From Paralvinella palmiformis (lineage: Eukaryota; Annelida; Polychaeta; Terebellida; Alvinellidae): a DNA stretch of 64,000 bases. The stretch is from positions 1-64,000 of the forward strand of contig JAODUP010000146.1 of NCBI GenBank assembly GCA_025642065.1. The letters are read 5' to 3'. Of the stretch, positions 47,507 to 61,033 are shown one piece after another. Within the stretch, counting starts at the first letter, position 1, and the number at the start of each line of letters is the position of its first letter. The notes below the pieces were generated by a model, which was not told the DNA's origin, searched no databases, and worked only from the letters and a program-made list of their open reading frames with translations. Position numbers and translations under genes: made by a program.

Positions 47507-49833
47507 GATGTGTGTGTGTGTGTGTGTGTGCGCGTGTTTGTGTGTGTTTTGCTCCTGTCTGCAAAAAGACCAAAAGATGTTTGCCACTACCTTTGAATTC
47601 CATTCATAATTGCTTTGATGTTATAATTAATAAACAAACTTGTTAAACCAAACATGCCTGATTGTAACTCCAATTGCCAAGTGTTATTAATTAATTGTTT
47701 CACGGCATTTAGTGAGCAAGGCTTGTGAAGGAACAACAATGTCTTTGATCAGTCATTTATCTTTTAATCCACAAACAACACCCATTACAAATACATCCTT
47801 GGCCTGTGTACCAGTAATAACAATTGTGAGCAGTGATTCCTATTGTACTGCTAATCATCTGGAGATACCATAATAGGTAATAGTGTGTGACTATCAAGTA
47901 TTATTTACATAAAGACTGGCATGTTTGGGAAATCCTGTATCTAACAATAAACATTAGCAACTATAAGGAGTACCGATGATGTATTAGAAAATACTGAATC
48001 CTGTAATCAGTAGTTTCCTGGCACACACGTTTCCATGACAAGAAGTTAGTTTGTGGATCATCAGTTGTCATCCATTATCTTTTAATATTTTTTCATTTAT
48101 ATAAAAAATAAAATTAAATTATAATTTAAAAAAACACTAATTAATATTTATTGTAATAGTTTAGTGAAAGTTAATCATTATATATTGAATAATAATGGAT
48201 TAATAGGCAGTGATGTGGCAATTTTGTTCCGACTCGGGCTTTGTTGATTTGAATCCTATAGCGTTGTGTGGCCAGGATAGCCCAGAACAATTTTCCTTCA
48301 ACTGATAGGAAATATGAGGTGTCTATAAGTTGAGGTGCTCCTGAGAACTTCATTTCCCCCATCCCCCCCCAAAAAAAAAAAAAACTTATCAGGTAACCGT
48401 GAGTTTTTACAGTAATGCATTCCTGAATGTGAATATACTTGAATAAATTTTAATTAATAATTAAATAATGCTAAGTTGAAGTTGGCATGTCCTACAGCTA
48501 TTCACTACCAGACAGGATAACAGATTGGTGGAAAAGCTCACATGCTTCTCTCTCCCTCCTGTACACACACATGCTTACACATGCATGCACACACACACAC
48601 AAAAGCTAGAGTACATTAAAATAATATCCTGACTACTGACCTGGTATTGTTGTAATCTTGTCTGGAGTAGTTGTCAACACTTGAGCTGCCTGGATATCTA
48701 ACAGTTGACTGACAGCTGTATGTTCCATGTATGGTATGATAACTTGCAATGTATGCAGTTTAGCTTCAGTGATGTCATTAAACCTTGACAAGATGATAAT
48801 AGATATGGTAAATCATGCTGTAAATTTGAAATCTTCATTCTGTGAGGCATTAAACTCAATATCAAGTAAGAAGTGAGTACATTATCCATTTTGTATGGGT
48901 ACGAGAATGTATGTAATTACATAAACAGAAATGTAATTACATTCTGTAGGTGTCATGAAATAGCCTTCATATTTTAGAGTACTATGCATTTCATAATAAT
49001 GTTGCATTATCCAATATAAGTGCATCTCTTAATTTCGAGACTGGAAGAAACAATTGTTTTAAATTATAAGGTAACAAAACAAAATATAACAATCTTTAGT
49101 CTGATACTAATGTGTTTTGGGAATCAACTGTTTGCCATCACATAACTTTCAATGTAATCTTATTTGTTGATATAAAATACCATATCTATTCCATGTAAAG
49201 GTGCGACAAAAAATGTCTCAGATTCCTTCATTCATCCTAAATTAGAGTGCTATATAAATAATCATATAGATAGTGATACAGATAATCACTTTAATCAACA
49301 ATCATATTGTGTAGAGTAGAAATATTTTTCAGCAGAAAATTATTTTATTTATACACCTATTATTCATGTACTTCAGAGTTTCTAGAATAATGAGAAAACC
49401 TTGTCTGCACAGAGATGTTATCCTTTTTTTATAATTTGTACCACATAAGAATAGCAATAGTAGTAATAATAACAATAAGCATTTACAAATCACTGATAAT
49501 AATGAAGAAGTATTACAAAATATTGTATACAAATATGGAAAATAAATTAATAAAACTTCACATATTTAAAACCAAAACATATTTCTGCATAAATGTTTTT
49601 GAGAAGACCACTTGTGTCAACTTGTACACAAGAATCAGAGATAGATATAATTACTTACACATCAATACCTCCAGCAAATTGTAAGGGATCCCTAATATTA
49701 TGATAAATGTTGACTTGTTGAAATAACACCTTCATACTTAGAGACCAGAGGTTACCTTCTTGGAGTGATCTAAACAATTAAATATATGGAATCTATTATC
49801 ATCTCTAGTACTTAATCTAACACACACACACAC

Positions 49834-49864
<31 letters not shown>

Positions 49865-49933
49865 ACAACAAATTCAATATTTTCTAATATGAGAATAAAT
49901 GAACATAATTAATCTTGATGACTTTAATTAAGA

Positions 49934-49978
<45 letters not shown>

Positions 49979-52900
49979 AAATACAAACAGATATATACAT
50001 GCTCATGCAGATAGATAAACTCAATACTTGTATACAATGCTTACTTATCTAAAGCATCCTTAATAATCTCATTTATTATTTGTTTGGGTAAGTTCTCAAT
50101 GACCAGGGACAAAGTATCCTGAAGCAGATGATACCCTCTGCTGAGATCTGTATCATTAGTTTGAGCCTATAAGAGTTAAATTAATATACAGTCACATCAG
50201 CTCTATATACACCTGTCATATTTGGCAAATAATAAAATCAATTGACAAATATAGCTATTACTCTTTATCATTTCCTTACTGTAATCTTAACTGAAAATTA
50301 AATCAACTTTCCAGTAACTTGTCCTAAAACCTATAGCTGATTATTATAGAATGCGAGTTAAATATAGTCAAATACCACACATTTTATGTGCATGTGCTTA
50401 CTAAGAGATTTTACTTTACATAATTATAACTGTCATTGAATACTTGCCTGTTTTGGGTGCAGGAGCAAAATTTCAGAAAGAGACATGGCAAACGCAATGT
50501 CACACACTTGTCCACTTGAGATTACATCCTTCCCTATTGGAAGTTCATTAGCTAAGTGAGCTTTCACACAGCACTAAGTATCTGGGCTGTATAAGTTGTT
50601 GATACGATACATCTAGGTATAAAAGCTGACAGCTTATAACCAATGGCCATCTTTGGTAATGACTCTAATGTAAGTTCATTCTTAAGTACAACAAGTGTCT
50701 GCCACTGGAAAAGAAATGTTAAAGCGAATCATGAGCACCAACCTCTTTCATGAAATAATGATACTTTTCTAATAATTACACAAATATTCTGATGTAATAA
50801 TTTCTTTATAAAATTGCTTCTATGTCATACATGCCTTAAATATGCACATGTTTATTTCAGACCCTAAATATTGTCCTGTATCTTTAATATTTGCAAATTG
50901 CAAATTTAATCTATAAATAATGATTTAAGAAATACTGTGCACCAATATTTTCTAGTTAACATATAAGTTCATCTATAAGATTTCTATTTATGGTAATTTC
51001 TCAAACTCTTGGTCAACCATCAATTACCATGGAAAAATAAAGAAGTAAATTTTTTATATTGTATTACTTCATTTAAAAGCGTTCACAATTCACTTTGAGT
51101 GTTATCTTTTTATATGCTTGTAATATACTGGTGAGAATATTGTATGAAATGGGATATGTTACTGTGCCAACATGCATTAATGTACATTTCTCCTATTATC
51201 ACCCATGCCTGGTTTGTTTGCTTGGCGATATATTACATAAAATATGCTTGGCTATAAGTGCTACCCTGTAGTACAATGAACCCTAATAAAACTCTTTCCT
51301 GGTCTTATACAGTAATGATGATGATGGTGTTACATGCTGATTTATGGAGAATTACACACAGACCTACATCATTCATCCCTAAGCAGCACATCATCTCAGT
51401 TAATGCCATATATTACCTGTGGTATACCAGTTGTTGTCATTGGTTGATACAGCTGATTAAGGAATGCTAAAACTGCACTATCACTTAATGCAGCATTAAC
51501 ATCATCCTCCTTTAACCGATGGCCAATACACTGTGCTAGTGAAAATGTCACATTAACAAGCGTCTGTAACCTGAAACAAGAACACCATATATAATACAAG
51601 TTTCCTATTATTTTTATAACCAGAGAAACAACAAATGTAGAAAGAGAAACATAACCAAATTCTCACTTCAAAGAAAAATTAAGGCTATTCAAATGTGGTA
51701 ATGTCAAAATATTTAATATTGAAATAATTAATAGCATATTAATAAATAGTAAATGTTTTAAAAACATTTCTAATAAATAAGATCAGAAACAGCCTTAAAA
51801 CATCTTTACTTGAGAAATATTTCTCATGATAAGGCTAAAGCCAGTTTAAAAACCAGAAATCCCATCTACCTGTCAAATGTACATCGTTCCTCTAGAAGGC
51901 AGGACTTGATATATTTTGCTGCATCATTGAAGAAGCCATTATCGCACAAAACTCCTCCTCTTTGGTTTAATGAAGCTTCAACACCCTTCTCCCATGTTCT
52001 TCTGATCTTCTCATAACAGCCAGCTACATGACATAGATCTGCTATTTAAAAGGTGATATATGACTATGACCAGCACACAAAGTCAAAACATAGGAATATG
52101 TTGTTAAGCCAAAGTGAGTGAGTGGTGAGTGAGTGAGTGAGTGAGTGAGTGAGTGAGTGAGTGAGTGAGTGGTGGTGAGTGAGTGAGTGAGTGAGTGAGT
52201 GAGTGAGTGAGTGAGTGAGTGAGTGAGTGAGTGAGTGAGTGAGTGAACCAGCGGGTAGGGTTTAATGATATATTAGCACGATAAGATCATTCATTGTCCA
52301 TCCTTTTAGTCAACATACAGAGAGTTATTTCTGTGTGTTGTTGCTACTTTGTATACAACTGCCCTCAGTTTATTTATTATATAATGATTTCAAATAGAAA
52401 TATATCTACAGCTATGTGTTTAAACTAATAATATATAGGGATATTATACTCTAAACATGCTCAATCTGGCTATTTGGGAGTTCAGACCAAAATAACCCTA
52501 AACAGATATTTTCCACAGCACTCTATTTCTTAGGTTCAGTAAAATATATTTCACAAATACAATGGTCAAAATAAATGTGGCTGGTCTTACTACAAAATAA
52601 ACTCCAAATAGCTATATTTACAGCTATGTTGTTATGATAACCATCAAGAATAGTTTGAACTAAAGTGCAATATTTAAACATAAACAGCAAAACCTTTCTC
52701 TCACAAATGGCCATTTCTAGATGTAGAAAATGACAGAAATTGTCAAAACCACTAAAAACATAAATGAATCTTATGAACGAATGTCTTCTAACACTGATAA
52801 TAACTGGGCTAGCATGTCCCTCATAGAAAACATAATTATCAGAATCATTTAGTTTGTGTATTTATTATGCTCACAGATATTCAACCAGTATATCTAATTA

Positions 52901-53102
52901 TATTCTATTTGATGTTGTATACTATATATAATCAAATCTTTACTGACAATTCAAATCAGGTAGAGTCTTACCAGAATTTGTAAACTGTTCATGGCATGAG
53001 AGTTGGAATATTGAAAGAAGAAGATCTTCTGCCACTGGTAGTAACAGACAACCCTATAACAGAGAGAAAACACCAATTATTTGAAATTACATAAACTTTA
53101 TG

Positions 53103-53153
<51 letters not shown>

Positions 53154-56100
53154 AGTGAGTAAGTGTATGTAGAAACTAGCAATGCCTCAGAGTATTAGAA
53201 ACATGATAACTGAGTTCAGATAACTCATCAATATAAGCAGCAGTTCATGCCTTATGGGTTAAACTTAAAGTTAAAGGCTTCACATTCGGAAACTTAATAT
53301 TTCCCTTTTCCAATACACAGAAAAATTAAAGACTACCACTTTGGTGATATTTAGGCGAATAGTCTCTTAAAAGAGAGAGTCATAGGACAGATGTCGTAGT
53401 AACAGAATAATAACAACAAAAAACTAAACAAATTCTTACCTTGACATTAGTAAAGAAGTTGTAGCTGACATCACAGATAAATGAAATACAGCGAATCACT
53501 TCCAACTCTGACAGACCTATCATAGAGTTTGGTGATGGTAAGGTGGCGTGGATCTCACCGAGAATTACTGACAAATATTTCTCATCAAGGAGAGGTTCTG
53601 CAAATAGTCAGATGGTTGAAATGACTACGTATAAAATGATGTTAATTTAAAATTTATACGATGCGGTTATGTGCATAAAAAGTGTAAAGCCACAATGTAT
53701 ATTTGAATTGTCAATTTACTGTATATTCATTACTCCTACAACACAAAAACCATTTTGTTTTACGACTGTTATCCACAGCCTTTTCAATAGCAGGCCACAT
53801 CCGATCCTATATGTCATTTATTTTACAGGGCCTCGGTCGGCTACTTTGGTTTTAGCCAAAAAGTGGCCTAGAAATAGAATGCACCAAACACTCCATTTTC
53901 CTCATTGTTTTCAGGGAAGAACCCCTAATCGCCCTCCCTTTCCAGTGGAATAGGGCCACTACTGTGTTAGTGTGCCGAATTCACTCCTCTACCTCCACTA
54001 AGCATATACCCTAGATTCCAACTCTATCTAAACACACGCTTTCCTGTATGTTGATATCCTCTCCAGCACCTGCTCTCTCACATACTCACATACCTTGCAA
54101 ACTAACTTAATCCAATTGTACTTGGTAAACCTTTAACACCTGAACAGCACATATAGATTCATCCAGCACACTCTCTACACTGCACTAAGTTACTTCTAAC
54201 AGCCTTTCAACAAACGACACGTTGCCACTTCCCTGTCCTCTCAGCATCACCAAAATTCTTCCATGAAATCATCGATGACTTTTGTTTTGTTGATGATAAT
54301 CTTCAACCCTTTGCCTCCATGCACTCCTTTGATCACAAAACTTTTTCAGTCAATGCCTGCCCCCAACACTAAATCATCCACATACAACAGCTCTCAGGGC
54401 AATTCCTTCCTGGTCTCACATGTCAGTGCTTCCATAACTGCCATGAATGGTTATGGAACCAATACCAATCCCTGATGTAACGCCACCTTCACCATAAACT
54501 CTTCACTGTTCCCATGCAATATTTTTGCCATTGTCCTAGCATTACCCCTTTCATCAACCATTTCTTTAACAACCAGTTTCCTCAATGCCCACCAGACCAC
54601 TTCTCTTGACACCCTATCATTCTGAATGATTCAGTCACCATTCCATGAAATCGACACAATTGCATAGGACAGGTGTTATAAATTATTTGTAATCTAAAAT
54701 CTTTGTTGAATTAAACAAAAGTTTTGAGATTTAGGTTAAACAACTGGCTAAGAACGGTGACTCTCTTTAATTAGAGCAGCACAATAGACTTTTCTATTCT
54801 TTGTTCTTTGTGTATTGCTCTGCATCAAATAAATAATTACATAACGTGAACATTTTCACAGGACACTAAAATGGCTGATGATTGTCCATTCACTATCCTA
54901 TCCTACCACAATAAAAATGTAATAGTAACAAGAGTACTGCCAATTTTGCATAACTACATATAAATTTATTTCCATGATTTAGATAAGTAAACTAAAAAAT
55001 AGGTACCGGTATTATTATTATTATACCAAACTTATAAAGCGCTCTTTTCATACTTAAAGCCTGTTCAAAAGTGCTGTAGATAAAATTATGAAAAAAACTA
55101 AACATATTTCATAACAATATATGTATAAAGCTAAATGGATATGGATCTGTGTCTGGCAGTGTGTAGTAATAATAATATAATAAGATTATACAACATTTGT
55201 AAGAAGATTACTCTAACCCTAAGGCAATCTAAAGATATCTCTGGTTATTAACTGTACCAAAGTAGAAGCCTGAAACTTTGAAAGGTTACAGAATCAGAAA
55301 ATATTTGTGCATCACAAACGATGCAATATATTTTGCATTTATGCACGCACCCCATCCACACAAACATACCCATTGCGTCATCAGATGCAAATGCCAGTTT
55401 CAACAGTTGCCACCGACAGTCTGTGCTTCTCATGTCGCTGATATCACCATCACCGGTAGAACACTGATGACACAACATCTTAGTGATATCTACTATTCTC
55501 TGACCAAACTGGTCTCCTCTAAACCAGGAGCGAACATCCTTATCAGTGTTCTGGCTGTACACAGCTTGGAGAAAGAGATGAAGCATCGACAAGTCTTGGA
55601 TACACTGTAAATAAAAATGAAGAAGTAAACACATTAGATGTAAGAAATACTATAGGAATCAGTAAGCAGATAACATCATAATATAATTAAGCAAAACCAT
55701 TCTGGAATACAGGATGATGTTAACAAATACACAGAGTATGTGCATTGTGTCCAACAAAATATAAATGGATCAGGATTACTTAAAAGTTAAAACAAAAAGG
55801 ACAAAACAGGGAATGTAGATATAAAAAGACACACTGTATAGATCATTTCTGAGTCGTGAAGCAAAACCACTCCTAGATTTCCATTGGATATAGTGTTCCT
55901 AATGCTGAATTTTACAAGATATTTTTACAAACAGCTCAGCCTGATTTTCAGGCCTATACAACAGAGTACTATCAACATCCCTCCAGTGAGGACAATGTTT
56001 TTAATTCTCAATAACCAGTGACTGATTTGGTCAACCGAAAGAGTGAGTAAGTGAGTAAGTTATTGGAGGGAAATAATTTATGACACATCCACATGAAAAG

Positions 56101-56288
56101 ATAATTTAGTTTCACCTCCTTCAGCCACCTCTTATGAATGATACAGTGGTCCAATTATAAACCACTAAAGTTTAATGAGATATTAGTATAAAAAGTTCAT
56201 TTAGATGTTGGCTGTTCTGAACTAAGGTCCTCTCACAATTTAGTCCAGCACCATGCCACTGAGCTATGAAGACCCCCTCCCCCTTACA

Positions 56289-56341
<53 letters not shown>

Positions 56342-57226
56342 ACACACACACACCAGTGAATCACTGAATGCCACATAAAAAGGACATATAACAGTTTGGG
56401 TACTGGTCACACTGGGGACATATGGACATTTTAGCCTAAGGAAACATATCCCACAAAGACAGGTATGAGACAGATTAAAAACCATACCCTGAAGTATTAA
56501 CACGCTACCTACCTCCATAGCCTTTGACAAAAAGAGCACTTTATCTGCTGGTGTACATTGAAGAAACAATGTGGTAATGATACCAACAAATGCTTCATAT
56601 ATCCTTTTATTCTGGATCATGTCCCCATATTCAACTATCCATGGTACGATTACATCTCCAAGAATCTCCAGACAAGACATCTTCCAAATGATGTTATAAA
56701 TGTTATCAACATCATATGCTTTAATCATCTCATTAAAAAACTCTACGGTAGCTACTGATCTGTGAGCTAATGATTGCTCGTATGCTCTGATACATACATC
56801 ACAAACCAGATCAAGAATTTGCTGAAATGTCAGGGGACTTTTCCGTGCATTTTCAACTGGTTTTTCTGCATCAGTTCCAGAAAATCTGACTGTTTTTGTT
56901 AGCCTTGGCGAGTTCCTGTCTTTGAATGTGCAGAGAAAAGCTGCATATCTTCTAATACACTTCTCATTATTCTTCTCAATGATATCTAGTTGTCTAAGTG
57001 ACTCAATAATAGTTGACAAAGTGGCCAAGGCAGCAGTAGCCCTCTCTGTGTCATCCTCTGTAGATGATTTATTCAAATAGACTAGTAGGTCAACCATTTT
57101 CTGATAGAGAGACGAGTAGACTGGAAGTGAATCTTCTAACAATGATGCCATAAGTAATGGGATTAACTGCAATACAAAGTAAAACTTGGACAAACACAAT
57201 TTCGATGTCTTAGACACAATCTTACA

Positions 57227-57258
<32 letters not shown>

Positions 57259-60200
57259 ACACACATTGTTTTAACTCAACAATAGCATAAATGCATAAGA
57301 CAACCAAATGATGATGAATCACTCTAGATATTCATATATTTCTAGCTTGTTTTACAAACCTCATCATTTACTATGAAGTCGATAAACAAGGCATCTGTCA
57401 GCTTTCTGCTGAGTGCATATTGTAAACACTCCATAAAGGACAGAACAATGGCATCTGATTCAATGGGACTAAGTCGCACTTTTTCCACAGTCAATCTGCA
57501 TGATAGAGTTACATATATCTATATTTGTCACACACACACACAAACAAACACTAGCACAGGTGAGCTTATGGTGTCCACATACTCCCCACAATTGCAACCT
57601 CATGCCTATACTCATATAACATCAATGCCAAAAGATGTGGCCATCTCCACTGATTGTGAACTTGCCTACACCCAAATGATACCTGCACTACCTCTAAAAA
57701 TCATATCATTATTTGTGAGTAACCAAAGTTTTATTCAAGCTTCCCACAGGGACACACCTATTTGCACACTATGGCAACATTATATCACAATTATCAAACA
57801 AAAAATCTTCATAATGTTATTATATGTATTCAATTAATTGTATTAAAAATAATATATCATTTGCTATCATACTGGTAATATACAATTCATCTACAATTTT
57901 ATACAAGCAACTCCGTAAATATATCTACCATCTAGAACATTAATATGTTTACTATGGAGTTTGAGAGTGGCTCGAATCAAATCTAGGAAGCTGTCTCCAC
58001 TGACTCTTTCAAACACTTTTATGTCTCTGCACAGAAACATTCAGATGTAATAGTTATCCTTATCAGATTGATATACCAGTGTCTTTTATATTGTGGGTAG
58101 ATACTGTCATAAGATGGAAAGCTGATTGTTGGCTGCTCTATACTTGTGTCCTCTGATATATGAACTGGAATCCACGACAGAGCATTTTTACGCGAAATGG
58201 CATGAAATCAGCCACTGACTGATCATATTTTCAAAAATATTTGACCGCAGTTTCACAGTTTATAATTCACACATAAAAATATAGCTAATAGCCACAACTT
58301 ATTGATCACAAACTTAATTACACACCACCTTTGCTCAATCAGCCAAACAAACAGTCCAACCCTCATTTACTGTGCGATTCCACACTAAATAAGTTTGATT
58401 CTGTTCATTAATTCACAGCTAATGCATATGTTCTGTTTTTTGCAATTAGGAATTAAATTTTGTGTATAAAAGATCTCTGTTTTGATCATATTCTATCAGT
58501 TGCTACCTTCTTCTGAAAAACATGCACTGTTTCTGGTGGATGAATATCACCAAACCTGCTGCTACTTTTTGTGCAATTTTGCAGAAACATTTTATTTTCC
58601 ACACAAACACTGAGGTAACATTTATGTTCAAGTCAACAAATTATTAAACAATTACTTGGCACATTTATGAAATAAACAGTTGTATGTAATCTTCAAGAAT
58701 GGTACAAAACAAGGTGAATACATGGACTCCCTATTATTGCCCACCCTGACACTGCTCTGTCTCATTTCGTGGTCCACCTATAACGCAGTCAACAGGTAGT
58801 GGACCCCAATGACTGCATTATAATGAGGGCTTACTGTACTGGTTTAGTAACCAGATTATCACACAGTTTGCACCCAATAAGACAATAGATTTGGTTTTTA
58901 ATTTAACTCTGATGTGCTTACAGAACATAATTTAAAATTAAACATAGAGCATTGGAGAGAACTAATTACTATAGATAAATGACAAATAAAATGTGATGGG
59001 CTATTTATATGGGATTATACAATAACATTCAACTAATCAGTGTTTATCTAATGACTAAATGGCTAAATGAAGCCATAAACTTAGCATATCAAAATATTAT
59101 GAGATAAGGCCAGTCTTAAAAATAATCTTGCTGGTGGTTACCCGACCGTAAGACTCCAAAACCGCTGTATGGAATTGTGAAGAAATGAAGTACAGTTCAG
59201 GTATTTTTTCATGCCTAAATTCTGCTTGTATTTGTCGTTTGATTGGTGTTTTGCTTTGACGGCCCACACAATTCATCGGTACTCTCTAAATTTCGGTAAT
59301 ACCAAGTCCTTCTCGGTCATTGAAATATCGGCTTACTTGGGCTTTCTTCACTGTATGCGTATATGGGATCAATTGGCTTGTTTGTGGGGACAATTAGGCA
59401 AGGTGACATTATCTATCGAATGACGTTTAAACCACATGCAGATATGATTATCTGCGGACTGAGGAATATCTGTTAAAATGAAGTGGTTGCATAGCCAAGC
59501 ATTGGAACTATGTTTGCTAGCACTAAAGGTCCAAGCACTCAAAGCACATGCGCTGACTCCCAATGGCGGCAAGGACTTGCACATGCGCTAATTCCCGAAC
59601 CTGTTATCTCTTTTTTTTAAACATGGCAGCTGAGCACAATACACTTTTATTTGGTCTAAAGTTAGGTTGAGGCTTTTGACATCTTTGAAAATGTTCAAAC
59701 AAGAATAAAGGAGATTGAAGAGATTACATCTGTCCAACTATATCTATGTGATTGTAACCCACTGGCTCTGATCTTTTTATATATGTGTCCGAGCATCCGA
59801 AATAAGCCAAAATAGATGCTTGCGCATTCAGTTCTCGGTTCTTTTACACCAAGCAATACTGGTAGGTTGATGTTTTCCTTATTGTACTGAATGAGCTTAA
59901 ATAAAACAATACATTTTATCACATGCAACATATTTCCACACATTATCATATTCATCACAAGATGGTTGAAAGAAAGCTAACTATCATTAGGGGAGATAAG
60001 CTTGACGAGGGGGGGGGGGGAATCCCGGACAGTATCTGGTCAGACAACTTTTTTATTTAATCATAAATATTGATTTAGAAAGGTTAACAAATTAGTTATT
60101 CTTGATATTCAATACATTGTTGGTGGTTTTAACAAATAAATAGTGCATGGTTTTACACTTATGTGTTATCCTCTGATGATGACATATAAATATGTTGTCA

Positions 60201-60461
60201 GAACTCACGTGCAGTTTTGCAGTATATTCTCCTTTTTGGCGCCAAATGTGAAGGTCCAAAACAAGGGTGTGTTTTATGTTATGTTTGTTAATTGTTAAAT
60301 AGACTCCGAAAAACTGTTGAAAATAGTAGTTGAATTGAGTGAGTCTGTATCTGAAACAGGCTTGTAAGTTGTATGATACCTACCTAGTCTAAATCATTAA
60401 TGGCATGTGTGTATTTGAATGAAAAAAAATGCTTCATGAACAATATATTCTACTAGACAAT

Positions 60462-60499
<38 letters not shown>

Positions 60500-60985
60500 T
60501 AATTCCTACCTACCATTTGTTGTGGTTTTTTGGGGCCATGTAACCCCCAATTTTTTTAAAGACTGGCCTAATATGAAGCTATAAGGGGGAATGGCACAAA
60601 TAAATGAAAGTTGCAGGAGATAAGTGAATCTTTGTGGAAGACGTGTGTGTTTCTATTAAAACATCCAACCAGTAACTGATCGTGCCAAACAGATAACGAG
60701 ATGTAAATAATGGTTCGTTGAACACCAAATGGATATCTCTACCATTCTGGGGAGGGGGTGGATCCTACATACACACCAATGACCCAATATAGTGTCATGC
60801 AGTGTAATATTTCAATTTTAACTTGCAGTACTAGAAGACAATGAAAATCTGTAATAATCAGGTTGATGATCACTAGTGTTAACAGGACAATAATTTAGTG
60901 CAGACATCACCTACATTTCAATAAAACAATGTAATGCTAAACATTGAGGTACTTCAATAATAAACTATAATACCAGAAGATTGTG

Positions 60986-61033
<48 letters not shown>

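Larger units (their letters stand above)
45446..48640. other. LTN1 intron 14 (3.2 kb)
   Basis: Contains a pogo transposase remnant (46855-47330), an AT/GT microsatellite (47437-47545), (CA)n at 45588-45611, (GT)n at 46020-46040 and an A-rich run at 48362-48384. No exon-like stretch was recognised. Confidence 0.7.

Noticed and set aside
56264..57217. A single 317-codon ORF as a separate gene
   Set aside because: Its 57166-56513 part is LTN1 exon 5; the rest is intron, including a microsatellite translated as Ser/Leu and Cys/Val runs.
57929..58026. Exon-like 98-base open stretch in LTN1 intron 3 with GCAG acceptor and GTAGAT donor
   Set aside because: Inclusion would shift the frame and hit a stop in exon 4, whereas direct joining of exons 3 and 4 aligns without gaps to human listerin. 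At most a cryptic exon.
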